Origin: Capnocytophaga sputigena
GTDB taxonomy: Bacteria > Bacteroidota > Bacteroidia > Flavobacteriales > Flavobacteriaceae
Assembly (NCBI RefSeq): GCF_900446695.1
Contig: NZ_UAVP01000010.1
Span: 88,990-152,989 of the forward strand
Direction: 5' to 3'
Length of the DNA stretch: 64,000 nt
Both the position numbers and the translations under genes were made by a program. This document shows, one piece after another, positions 25,534 to 33,401 of this stretch. The notes under the pieces were generated by a model, which had not been told where the DNA came from, ran no database searches, and worked only from the letters and a program-made list of their open reading frames with translations. Each line of letters starts with the position of its first letter. Within the stretch, counting starts at the first letter, position 1.

Positions 25534-26439
25534 CTATTCGTGTCTCCCCCCCTTCAATACTTTAAAAATATGTAATACTGCAGGGAAAAGAGCATCCATC
25601 GACTCACTTGCACCTTTGGTAGATCCTGGAAGAGCTATCACCAAAGTATTGCCTATAGTCCCCGCCACACTGCGTGAAAGCATAGCATAAGGCGTACGGT
25701 CTTGTCCGTAATTTCGCAAAGTTTCTGCAATACCGTCGATTTCGCGGTCTAATAGTGGGCGTACAGCTTCTGGAGTAACATCGCGAGGTGAGAGCCCTGT
25801 ACCTCCTGTGATAAGTACCAAAGAAGTACCCGCGTCTACCGCTTTTTTTATGTTACTTTGTATATCAGCTATTTCATCAGCGATAATAGTATAAGTAGCA
25901 GGAATGGCATAACGCTCTAAATGCGTTATAATTGCTTTGCCTGCTTTGTCTTCTTTCTTGCCCGCAAAAATACTGTCGGAGCATACAATCACTGCTGCGG
26001 TAAGTCCTTCAGCAGCCTCCTTGTAGTCTGTTTTGCCTCCTTTCTTCTCAACCAAACGGATATTGCGAATTTCAATTCCCTTGTCGATAGGTTTTAGCAT
26101 ATCATAGAGCGTAAGAGCTACTACCGAGGCGGCGTGCATCGCTTCCACTTCCACACCTGTTTTGTAGATAGTGTGTACTTCTACAAAAATATGAATTTCC
26201 AATTCCTTTACCTCAAAACTGATATGTGTATATTCAATGGGCAGTGGGTGGCAGTCAGGAATCATATCGCTAGTGCGTTTAGCAGCGAAAAGTCCCGCTG
26301 TTTTGCTCATTTCAAACACATTGCCTTTAGGCACTTGGTTATTTTTTATAGCAGCAATCGTCGCTTCCGAACTTACTGCCACCACTGCAGTCGCAATCGC
26401 TTGCCGCAGGGTATTACTTTTATGAGTAATGTTTACCAC
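25534..26439 (-). CDS. moaCB: Bifunctional MoaC-MoaB (MogA-like) molybdenum cofactor protein
   Basis: 301 aa fusion. Residues 1-147 are MoaC (KGNVFEMSKTAGLFAAKRTSD, MIPDCHPLPI, EVHTIYKTGVEVEAMHAASVV-type core), which makes cyclic pyranopterin monophosphate with MoaA. Residues about 150-301 are MoaB/MogA (VLITGGTGLSPRDVTPEA, ALPGSTKGASE), which adenylates molybdopterin. The fusion is known in Bacteroidetes. It converges on moaD and lies 32 bp after moaE. Confidence 0.94.
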   Translation of the reverse strand: MVNITHKSNTLRQAIATAVVAVSSEATIAAIKNNQVPKGNVFEMSKTAGLFAAKRTSDMIPDCHPLPIEYTHISFEVKELEIHIFVEVHTIYKTGVEVEAMHAASVVALTLYDMLKPIDKGIEIRNIRLVEKKGGKTDYKEAAEGLTAAVIVCSDSIFAGKKEDKAGKAIITHLERYAIPATYTIIADEIADIQSNIKKAVDAGTSLVLITGGTGLSPRDVTPEAVRPLLDREIDGIAETLRNYGQDRTPYAMLSRSVAGTIGNTLVIALPGSTKGASESMDALFPAVLHIFKVLKGGRHE

Positions 26440-26471
26440 TTTATTAATTGTTAATTGTTAATTATTAATTG

Positions 26472-26900
26472 TTACTTGTTTTCCTTCCATTGATGCCCAC
26501 CTTCTTCAAAGAGTTCTTTCCCAAAGATAGGCACTTCTTTCTTGATGCGGTCTACCATCTCATCACAAGCCTGTATAGCTGCCTTGCGATGGGGCGCTGA
26601 GGTAAAGACAAAAAAACACAATTCACCTGACTTTATCTCTCCAAGTGAATGGTGGATATGCGCACACGACAAACCGTATTTTACTATTATTTCCTCGCGT
26701 ATCTCAGCAGCTTTCTCATTCGCCATTGCCTCATAAGCCGTAAACTCAATAGCCGACACCGTTTTGCCGTCTATCACATCAGCACGCACCTGACCTAAAA
26801 AGATGCTATGCCCACCAATCTGCGTTTTTACTTGATGTTTAGCAATACTCTCAGCCACAAGAGTAGGGGAGAGCGCCCCTTGTTTAAAGATATTTTTCAT
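26472..26900 (-). CDS. moaE: Molybdopterin synthase large subunit MoaE
   Basis: 142 aa. With MoaD it converts cyclic pyranopterin monophosphate to molybdopterin. Seen are GGHSIFLGQVRAD, the histidine pair in HIHHSLGEI, TSAPHRKAAIQACDEMVDRIK and the catalytic lysine region KKEVPIFGKELFE. Only about 16 bp separate its start from an IS1595 relic, so its natural promoter is probably lost and any transcript comes from inside or beyond the islet. Confidence 0.95.
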   Translation of the reverse strand: MKNIFKQGALSPTLVAESIAKHQVKTQIGGHSIFLGQVRADVIDGKTVSAIEFTAYEAMANEKAAEIREEIIVKYGLSCAHIHHSLGEIKSGELCFFVFTSAPHRKAAIQACDEMVDRIKKEVPIFGKELFEEGGHQWKENK

Positions 26901-26931
26901 AATGATGATTTTTTTATTTTGAGGTGTCTAT

Positions 26932-27558
26932 TTAGCTACATACTAATTGACTTTGGGAAACGGGAGAAGGTTCTACAATTCTTTTCATTAATTTGTTAAA
27001 GATAGTATCTTTATTTTGTGAACGATTAATTCTAAAACTATACTCAGCTAAATAGCGGTCTATATTAAACTCTGAAACCCAAGAATATATACCTCGTATC
27101 CAAGACTTTACTTGATGTATTACCTTATGTAATGTAGGAAAATTCTTCCCATCATTACTAGAAATTTGAGTTATATTAAAGTCTTTTATAGGTTTATATC
27201 CTTTCCACTGGTCAGTAGTAACTTGTGCTGTTTTACTAATATGTTTGTCAAATATTGTTCGTAATGATTTTGAGGAAAAATCAGGTATTTTTAGTGCGTA
27301 AAAGCGCTTTACTTTGCCTCGGTCAGTAAGTTCCATTGCACAAAGAACTTTCTTTTTCTTTGTGTCATAGCTTCTACCTTGTTTTCCTTCCTCTTTTCCT
27401 CCTATGGAAAATTCATCAAACTTGCACTCTCCCCAAGCTGTGGTAGCCAGTAGGAAGAGTTGCTGGTCAATGAAGGTCTCTAAGGTGGTCTTGGCAAGGT
27501 CGCGCTTCTCTATCAGTGCCTTGAAGTCTATGGGGGTTTTGTAGTAAGTGCCTTTCAT
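26932..27558 (-). pseudogene. Chimeric ORF: gp25/TssE-like N-terminus fused to IS1595 transposase C-terminal half
   Basis: 208 aa open reading frame. Residues 1-48 (KGTYYKTPIDF ... LLATTAWGECKFDE) resemble the start of gp25-type baseplate proteins (TssE of Bacteroidetes type VI secretion), whose usual motif is GECRFDE. From DEFSIGGKEEGKQGRS on, the sequence is an ISXO2-like transposase, with later catalytic-region segments TTDQWKGYKPI and FNIDRYLAEYSFRINRS. The join is at about 27411-27418, where the other IS copy has the same TTGATGAATTT. It is therefore a recombination product, not a working transposase or baseplate protein. It starts directly at the lipoprotein stop. Confidence 0.7.
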
Positions 27559-28536
27559 TTATCTTATAACTTCTAATTCTTTTTTACCTTTTGGGCGATA
27601 TAAATATATAGGGAAGATTCTTACTTTTTTTCTATTTTCCTCTTCATATCTTCCTACTAGTACAGGCTCTCCTTTACAACGAGGACATTTCATTGCTGTA
27701 AATAATAATGTGACTACTCTATCTTCACAATAATAAACCAACTCTTCATTATCAATTGAAGTCATATTAAAATTCTGTAGAGTTCCATCAAATGCAGCTG
27801 TATAAAATTTTGCAATATCCTTACTTTCTTTTTCTGTCATAAATAAAGCTTGAGCTACTTCTTTTTCTTTATATAAAATACTCTCTTCAAATTTATTTTC
27901 TTCTTTATTGATAATCATATTTCTAAGTTCATTAAACTTGTTTAGAACTTCTTTTTTTAGATTTAAGCTATCAGATAAATCAAATTTTTCTCCATCTTGC
28001 CATCCTTTTAATTGATATGGGACATTAGCCTGAAATGTTCCACAATATTCTACATAAGGTTTTCCCATATCTACAAATATATTTTTTCCTGTTTCTTTTT
28101 CTTTTTTTAGTGGAACTTCGAAATCTATCACAGGTGTAGAAATCTTTTCAATATCTCCATTATCTTTAAAACGAATAGCTTGTATTTTTAATTGGACTCT
28201 TGCCCCTCCTTCTATCATTTTTTGTGGAATTCCATTGATGTGTATAGGAAAAATTCTAATTTTCCAAGATTGTAAACCACTCTTTAAAATTTCTGTATTT
28301 ATGGGGACACTTGCGCTTAAGGCACCATTTCCCAATCCATAATATCTCTCAATAGGGAAGCCATTAATTAGTATTTCAAAATTACAACCTCCTATAAAAT
28401 ACTCTGCTTGATAACTAATAGCTTGCTCATGATATTTAACTTCTTTATATAAATTTGCTATTTTTTCCATTTTTATTATTTCTTTACAACTTAAAAATGT
28501 TAAAATAATTATAGTTAATAAATGTATTTTTTTCAT
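27559..28536 (-). CDS. Orphan lipoprotein of a probable T6SS-like locus remnant
   Basis: 325 aa. A signal peptide with lipobox TFLSC (Cys17). The mature part is beta-rich to about residue 165 (GGCNFEILINGFPIERY, VQLKIQAIRFKDNGDIEK, VIDFEVPLKKEKE), then helical, ending with CPRC and a basic tail. No named family recognised. Its stop abuts the ATG of the gp25/TssE-like fragment, so it was probably the gene before tssE in a Bacteroidetes contractile-injection operon. The DNA is more AT-rich than the neighbours, which fits import. The function is unknown, and it is probably an orphan now. Confidence 0.65.
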   Translation of the reverse strand: MKKIHLLTIIILTFLSCKEIIKMEKIANLYKEVKYHEQAISYQAEYFIGGCNFEILINGFPIERYYGLGNGALSASVPINTEILKSGLQSWKIRIFPIHINGIPQKMIEGGARVQLKIQAIRFKDNGDIEKISTPVIDFEVPLKKEKETGKNIFVDMGKPYVEYCGTFQANVPYQLKGWQDGEKFDLSDSLNLKKEVLNKFNELRNMIINKEENKFEESILYKEKEVAQALFMTEKESKDIAKFYTAAFDGTLQNFNMTSIDNEELVYYCEDRVVTLLFTAMKCPRCKGEPVLVGRYEEENRKKVRIFPIYLYRPKGKKELEVIR

Positions 28537-28592
28537 AAGTTATAATTTAAATTCATACGAAAATCCTTCGTGGATTAAATATTTTTTGAGGT

Positions 28593-29212
28593 GTCTATTT
28601 AGCTACATACTAATTGACTTTGGGAAACGGGAGAACGCTCTACAATTCTTTTCATTAATTTGTTAAAGATAGTCTCTTTGCTCTGTGAGTGATTGATTCT
28701 AAAACTGTATTCCGCTAAATAGCGGTCTATGTTAAATTCTGAAACCCAAGAATATATACCTCGTATCCAAGACTTTTCTTGGTGTATTTCCTTCCTCTTT
28801 TCCTCCTATGGTAAATTCATCAACCTAAACGCTATCATTCATTTTGTTTCATAGCTTCACGGACTTTTTGCATAAAATAATGTGCTGTTTGTCGACTAAT
28901 TTCATAACGGCGAGCAACTTGTGAGGCTGATAACCCTTTAGTTGTAGTTGTCATTTCAAAACATATAAAAAATGCTTTACGTAACCCAAATTTTAGTCTA
29001 TGAAATAGTGTTCCAGCTGTAGGACTTTCTGTATCTCCACAGATATTACAAGTACGTGAAAGATCTTTGCGAACTTGGTATTTTGTATGTCCACATTTAC
29101 GGCAACAATACCCTTTTTCCCACTTTAAAGAAGCTAGATATTCTTCGCAATCTAAGTCTGTTTTAAAGCGTTCAGTAAACTCTAAGGGGCTTTGTCCCTT
29201 AAATAATTCCAT
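28593..29212 (-). pseudogene. IS1595-family transposase, frameshifted and internally deleted (copy 2)
   Basis: The first 125 codons (29212-28835) give a zinc ribbon (CCRKCGHTKYQ, CNICGD) and a helix-turn-helix (SASQVARRYEISRQTAHYF), the N-terminal part of IS1595 transposases. A TGA then stops it. Beyond, in another frame, VDEFTIGGKEEG (first catalytic Asp region) is readable, then about 90 codons are missing and the ending RSPVSQSQLVCS resumes. It is inactive. Confidence 0.85.
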
Positions 29213-29233
29213 AATACATTAATTTTCAGAGTG

Positions 29234-29241
29234 CAAATATA
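29234..29241 (-). promoter_or_regulatory. -7 element of the IS1595 copy 2 transposase
   Basis: TATATTTG on the minus strand, 21 bp before the transposase ATG. It may now drive transcription through the islet. Confidence 0.5.
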
Positions 29242-29266
29242 TGAAAATACTTTGATACTTTAATTT

Positions 29267-30340
29267 TTATTTTACTAAAGAAGAAAACCCAAGTTTAAAA
29301 CTCTTCAAATCTTTCTCAGCCAATACTTCTTTGGCAAAACGGAGCGCCTTCATACTGCGTACGCCCGCTACACACACAAAGCAAATATGGTCGTATGTTT
29401 TCAGTTGCTCCCATTGCGTAGGAAGTTCAGAAAGAGGCAATTCCAATGCCTTAAACAAGTTGATTTTAGGCATTTCATCAGCTTCGCGCACATCTACTAA
29501 CACACTGTTTTCTTGTGCCAAAAACGCTTGCAAATCCTCTACGCTGTGAAGTTCTTCGCCTTCTGTTTGATGACAAAAAGCAGGATAGTTATACCCCTCT
29601 ACTTCTTTAGGGGTTTGTGGGGATGAAGTATTCATTTTACAATATTTGATTTTAGTAAGTTGATAAGTTTGTGTATTGAATAACAGAAGGGTATGCACAA
29701 GGCAATCATCTACCTTGCCTAAGAGCAGTTTCAGTACCTCATTGGCTTGCAAATGCCCTATCATCGATGAAACGGTGGGTAAGATACCCGCCTCATTGCA
29801 CGTCGGTACTTCCTCAGGTTGCGGTGGGGTAGGGAAGAGGTCGCGGTAAGTAGTCGTATAACCATCTTTCTTAACGTTGAACACACTCACCTGCCCTTCG
29901 TAGTGATACAGCGCTCCATATACTAAGGGGGTACCCATAATAGCACAAGCGTCCGATAGCAGATAGCGCACTGTAAAATTGTCAGTGCAATCCACCACTA
30001 TATCATAGCCATCGATAATAGCAAATACATTCTGAGTGCTAAGGCTATAAGGATATGTTCTGAAAATAGTGTCACTGTTGCGCGCTTGCAGTCGCTCTAC
30101 AGCAACTGCTGTTTTCAGTTGTTGCACATCTTTTTCGGCAAACAGAAACTGGCGGTGCAAGTTGTGAAGCTCCACCTTGTCAAAATCTACCAAACCCAGC
30201 GTGCCTATCCCCGCCGAGCAAAGCAGTTCCAGCACAGGGCAACCCAAGCCTCCTACCCCTACAACCAACACTCTGGCGCGGTGTAATTTAGCTTGGTTCT
30301 CACTTCCAATGAGTTGTATTTGTCGAGTATAACGCGTCAT
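29267..30340 (-). CDS. moeB: MoeB-type adenylyltransferase with C-terminal rhodanese domain
   Basis: 357 aa. It activates MoaD's Gly-Gly end. E1-like core: VLVVGVGGLGCPVLELL, the Asp in LVDFDKVELHNLHRQFLF, CTDNFTVRYLLSDAC, and the cysteine in VPTCNEAGILPT. Residues 265-357 are a rhodanese domain (VLVDVREADEM) with the active cysteine in CVAGVRSMKAL, probably supplying sulfur. The CxxC zinc pair of E. coli MoeB is not seen (the YRxL region reads TTYRDLF). Follows the Crp/Fnr gene by 1 bp. Confidence 0.92.
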   Translation of the reverse strand: MTRYTRQIQLIGSENQAKLHRARVLVVGVGGLGCPVLELLCSAGIGTLGLVDFDKVELHNLHRQFLFAEKDVQQLKTAVAVERLQARNSDTIFRTYPYSLSTQNVFAIIDGYDIVVDCTDNFTVRYLLSDACAIMGTPLVYGALYHYEGQVSVFNVKKDGYTTTYRDLFPTPPQPEEVPTCNEAGILPTVSSMIGHLQANEVLKLLLGKVDDCLVHTLLLFNTQTYQLTKIKYCKMNTSSPQTPKEVEGYNYPAFCHQTEGEELHSVEDLQAFLAQENSVLVDVREADEMPKINLFKALELPLSELPTQWEQLKTYDHICFVCVAGVRSMKALRFAKEVLAEKDLKSFKLGFSSLVK

Positions 30341-30341
30341 T

Positions 30342-31007
30342 CTATCCGTGTATTTTCTTTAAAAGGTTGCGGTTGGCAATCCTGATGTGTTTGCCTTTGA
30401 GTTCTACAATGCCATCTTTGGCAAAATCAGAAAGGGTGCGAATAAGCGACTCGGTAGCGGTGCCCACCAAGTTAGCAATTTCTTCACGCACCAAAGGAGA
30501 AGCAATATAACCTTGCGCATCAGTGCCAAAAGTGTTTTCTAACAAACATAAGGTTTCGGCTAAACGCTGTTTCACACGCTTATGCACCATATCCACTATT
30601 TGATTATCCGATTTTCTCAACTCATCACTCACTATTTTAGCAAGTTCCATTACAAAAGAGGGGTTTTCGCTAAATGCAGAGAGAATGTATTCTTTTGGGA
30701 TTATATAGTATTGTACATCGGTGAGAGCAGTAGCCATCAGGTTAGTAGTATTTTGGCTCATTACGCTGCGCAGCCCGAGAAGTTCTCCTTTTTTCGTCAA
30801 TCGGATGATGTGATTTTTGCCTGTTGGGCTCAATTTACTCGTTTTACAAACGCCTTCTATTAAGTAAAACACACCTTTTATATGCTCATTTTCTTTAAAA
30901 ATCACACTGCCTTTAGGAGCTTGTAGAGGAGTATCATCAATTATTTTATCTAATAGTAATCGTTTTACATATTTGGTAATACTTCCTTGAAGCACTACAT
31001 CATTCAT
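30342..31007 (-). CDS. Crp/Fnr family transcriptional regulator
   Basis: 221 aa from the ATG at 31007; an ATG at 31025 sits at the predicted transcript start and would be leaderless. The N-terminal cyclic-nucleotide-type sensor barrel is followed by the dimer helix and a C-terminal winged helix (REEIANLVGTATESLIRTLS). No N-terminal cysteine cluster like that of FNR, so it is not an obvious oxygen-sensing Fe-S protein; nitric oxide, redox or other signals are possible. The likely target is the FNR-type palindrome at 45183-45194. moeB follows after 1 bp. Confidence 0.88.
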   Translation of the reverse strand: MNDVVLQGSITKYVKRLLLDKIIDDTPLQAPKGSVIFKENEHIKGVFYLIEGVCKTSKLSPTGKNHIIRLTKKGELLGLRSVMSQNTTNLMATALTDVQYYIIPKEYILSAFSENPSFVMELAKIVSDELRKSDNQIVDMVHKRVKQRLAETLCLLENTFGTDAQGYIASPLVREEIANLVGTATESLIRTLSDFAKDGIVELKGKHIRIANRNLLKKIHG

Positions 31008-31029
31008 AGTTATTGCTTTATTCACGGCA

Positions 31030-31037
31030 CAAATGTA
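31030..31037 (-). promoter_or_regulatory. -7 element of the Crp/Fnr-moeB unit
   Basis: TACATTTG on the minus strand. Its predicted transcript start (about 31026) favours the second ATG (31007) as the translation start. Confidence 0.6.
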
Positions 31038-31075
31038 CGAAAAAAAACGAACTCTATATTATATTTTAGAAAATT

Positions 31076-31109
31076 CGTTATGTTTTTTTTGACAAAACTA
31101 TTATCTTTG
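31076..31109 (+). promoter_or_regulatory. Promoter of trmO-FecCD-ATPase with partial ModE-like dyad
   Basis: The -7 TATCTTTG is at 31102-31109. Directly upstream, CGTTATG (31076-31082), ten bases, then CAAAACT (31093-31099; CATAACG expected, 5 of 7). A protein bound here would overlap the promoter. Confidence 0.5.
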
Positions 31110-31126
31110 CACTTTATTTTTTACTT

Positions 31127-31606
31127 ATGAACATTACAATCACTCCTATAGGGTATCTTGAAACACCTTTTGAAGCAGTTGCCAATATGCCTATACAGCC
31201 TTCAGTAGTAGCTCATACGCAAGGGAAAGCTATTATTTATGAGGAATTTGCGAAAGGATTAAAAGATTTAGAAGGCTTCTCACATATCATTCTTCTCTTT
31301 TTGCTTCACAAGGTAGAGGGCTATGCGCTGGAGGTAGTGCCCTTTATGGATACTGTATCTCACGGAGTTTTTGCAACGCGTTCGCCTAAACGCCCTAACC
31401 GCATTGGTATGTCAATTGTTAATTTAGAACGTATTGAAGGGAATACGATTTATTTTTGCGGAGTAGATATGCTCAATGGAAGTCCGTTATTGGATATCAA
31501 ACCCTATTATTCTTATTTTGATGATCGTACAGAAGTGCGCAATGGCTGGTTAGAGGGCAAAAAGTTCACTTCTGAAATTCTAAAATCAGACAATAGATTT
31601 GAATAA
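31127..31606 (+). CDS. trmO: TrmO (TsaA/YaeB) family tRNA methyltransferase-like protein
   Basis: 159 aa single-domain. TrmO methylates the N6-threonylcarbamoyladenosine at position 37 of tRNA using SAM. Matching segments are ITPIGYLETPFE, LEGFSHIILLFLLHK, GVFATRSPKRPNRIGMS and LLDIKPYYSYFD. E. coli TrmO has an extra C-terminal domain; this short form is often found with metal and Mo genes, so another methylation role is possible. Its stop overlaps the permease start (TAATG). Confidence 0.85.
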   Translation: MNITITPIGYLETPFEAVANMPIQPSVVAHTQGKAIIYEEFAKGLKDLEGFSHIILLFLLHKVEGYALEVVPFMDTVSHGVFATRSPKRPNRIGMSIVNLERIEGNTIYFCGVDMLNGSPLLDIKPYYSYFDDRTEVRNGWLEGKKFTSEILKSDNRFE

Positions 31607-32628
31607 TGATTTTAAAAACATTACATAAACGCAACGCTCTGTTGGTCATTCAGTTATTATGCCTGATAGGGCTTTGCTTGATAGCGCTGAGTGTAGGGCG
31701 ATATCCTCTGCCTATTGGCGACATTATAAAATTTATCTTCTCTAAAGCAGCCGTTGATGAACACACCGCTTTGCTACTTTTAGAAGTGCGCTTACCGCGT
31801 GTGCTGGGGGCTGTATTGGTAGGTGGCGCCTTGGCAGTATCAGGGGTAGCCTATCAAGGAATGTTCAAAAACCCACTGATTAGTCCCGATATATTAGGAG
31901 TGAGTTCAGGAGCAGGATTTGGAGCCTCAGTAGCCATACTCTTTTCGCTAAGTATGCTGGGCATACAGCTTTCGGCTTTTGCATTTGGTTTAACCGCTGT
32001 ATTCATAGCTTTAGCCTTGAGCCGAAGTATCAGCAAGTTGCACAACCAAACACTGGTACTCTTGCTTTCGGGTATTATCACAGGCTCTATGTTTGGGGCT
32101 TTTATCTCGCTAACCAAATACCTTGCCGATGCCGAATACAAACTCCCCGATATCACTTTTTGGCTGATGGGAAGTCTTACCAATATCACCAATGAACAAA
32201 TAATGATAGTCGCCCCTATCGTGCTATTGGCTATCATTCCGCTTTACCTCTCGTCGTGGAAACTGAATGTGCTGTCGTTTGGTGAAGATGAAGCCAGCAG
32301 TATGGGGGTGCAAGTATCGCGATTGCGATTTATTGTTATTTTATCGGCGACATTGCTCACCGCTACCGTAGTTTCAATCACGGGACTCATAGGCTGGATA
32401 GGGCTGGTAGTGCCTCATATTGCGCGTTTTCTCATAGGCTCGGATAACCGCTGGTTGCTACCATCGGCATTTATTTTAGGAGGAATGTTCTTACTGCTCA
32501 TCGACCTACTCTCACGCACTATTTCAGCCTTAGAAATCCCCTTGGGCATCATTGCCTCTATCATAGGAGCTCCTATCTTTTTCTTTGTGTTAAAATCGGT
32601 AAAAAGCAAACGCAACTTATGGGAATAA
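31606..32628 (+). CDS. FecCD-type ABC transporter permease, MolB/BtuC-like
   Basis: 340 aa with about nine or ten membrane helices. The family motif RLPRVLGAVLVGGALAVSG, GVSSGAGFGAS and ITGLIGWIGLVVPHIAR (the coupling helix region) are typical of FecCD permeases for siderophores, cobalamin, haem or, in MolBC, molybdate. It overlaps the ATPase gene by 10 bp. Mo is favoured by context. Confidence 0.9.
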   Translation: MILKTLHKRNALLVIQLLCLIGLCLIALSVGRYPLPIGDIIKFIFSKAAVDEHTALLLLEVRLPRVLGAVLVGGALAVSGVAYQGMFKNPLISPDILGVSSGAGFGASVAILFSLSMLGIQLSAFAFGLTAVFIALALSRSISKLHNQTLVLLLSGIITGSMFGAFISLTKYLADAEYKLPDITFWLMGSLTNITNEQIMIVAPIVLLAIIPLYLSSWKLNVLSFGEDEASSMGVQVSRLRFIVILSATLLTATVVSITGLIGWIGLVVPHIARFLIGSDNRWLLPSAFILGGMFLLLIDLLSRTISALEIPLGIIASIIGAPIFFFVLKSVKSKRNLWE

Positions 32629-33389
32629 TCACTAATAATCTAACGATAGGCTACCAAAACCCAGTGCTCAGCGATGTAAATCTATCGGTGAACAAAGGAG
32701 AAATACTGTGCGTATTGGGCAAAAATGGTTCAGGAAAAACAACCCTTTTCAAAACCTTATTAGGACTTTTGCCGAAGTTATCTGGAGAGATATTATTGGA
32801 CGACCAACCTTTTGATTTCAGCAAAAAACAAGAAAATGCTAAGAAAATAGCCTATATTCCCCAAGCGCGGAAGATTGACTTTAGTTTTACCGCCTTTGAA
32901 GTGGTGCTCTTTGGGCGTACGCCACACTTGCCCTATTTTGGATTTCCCTCTAAAAAAGATAAAGAAATTGCTACTGAAACAATGGCTCAAATAGGTATTC
33001 TATCGCTGAAAGACAAAGTGTTTTCGCAGATGAGTGGTGGGGAACAACAGCTCACCATTATCGCACGCGCCCTCACACAAGAACCTGAGTATATCGTGAT
33101 GGATGAGCCTACTTCGGCACTTGATTTTGGTAACCAAATAAAAGTAATTCAGCAGATTAAATCATTGCAGAACAAACATATAGGCATTGTGCTCTCTACT
33201 CACAACCCCGACCACGTTTTTTTGTGCAATTCTAAGGTTACGGTAGTGAAAAACGGAAGACTTGCTGTAACGGGCACTCCTGAGGAGGTGATGAGTGAAG
33301 CACTTTTGAAAAGTCTTTATGATATAGATATGAAAATCATTGATATAGAGGGGCGCAAAGTGTGTTTCCCCTATACTTTAAACCATTAA
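32619..33389 (+). CDS. ABC transporter ATP-binding protein, MolC/FecE-like
   Basis: 256 aa. Walker A GKNGSGKTT, signature MSGGEQQLTIIARAL, Walker B YIVMDEPTSALD, H-loop STHNPDH. The partner of the permease at 31606. It belongs to the cofactor/siderophore (FecE/BtuD) type. Cytosolic face of the membrane. Confidence 0.92.
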   Translation: MGIITNNLTIGYQNPVLSDVNLSVNKGEILCVLGKNGSGKTTLFKTLLGLLPKLSGEILLDDQPFDFSKKQENAKKIAYIPQARKIDFSFTAFEVVLFGRTPHLPYFGFPSKKDKEIATETMAQIGILSLKDKVFSQMSGGEQQLTIIARALTQEPEYIVMDEPTSALDFGNQIKVIQQIKSLQNKHIGIVLSTHNPDHVFLCNSKVTVVKNGRLAVTGTPEEVMSEALLKSLYDIDMKIIDIEGRKVCFPYTLNH

Positions 33390-33401
33390 AATATTGAAAA
33401 A

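Larger units (their letters stand above)
26917..29245. mobile_element. Relic islet bounded by two damaged IS1595-type copies
   Basis: Two copies of the same IS share their left end (TTTTGAGGTGTCTATTTAGC at about 26917 and 28584) and about 200 bp of the transposase 3' end. Copy 1 lacks the N-terminal half of the transposase; copy 2 has it but lacks the middle. Between them are an orphan lipoprotein gene and a gp25/TssE-like fragment. The right IS end is not clear: the bases near 29245-29260 match the left end only poorly. The islet splits the Mo cofactor genes moeB and moaE. Confidence 0.75.

Noticed and set aside
26932..27558. Complete IS1595 transposase
   Set aside because: It lacks the zinc ribbon and HTH, and its first 48 residues belong to another family.
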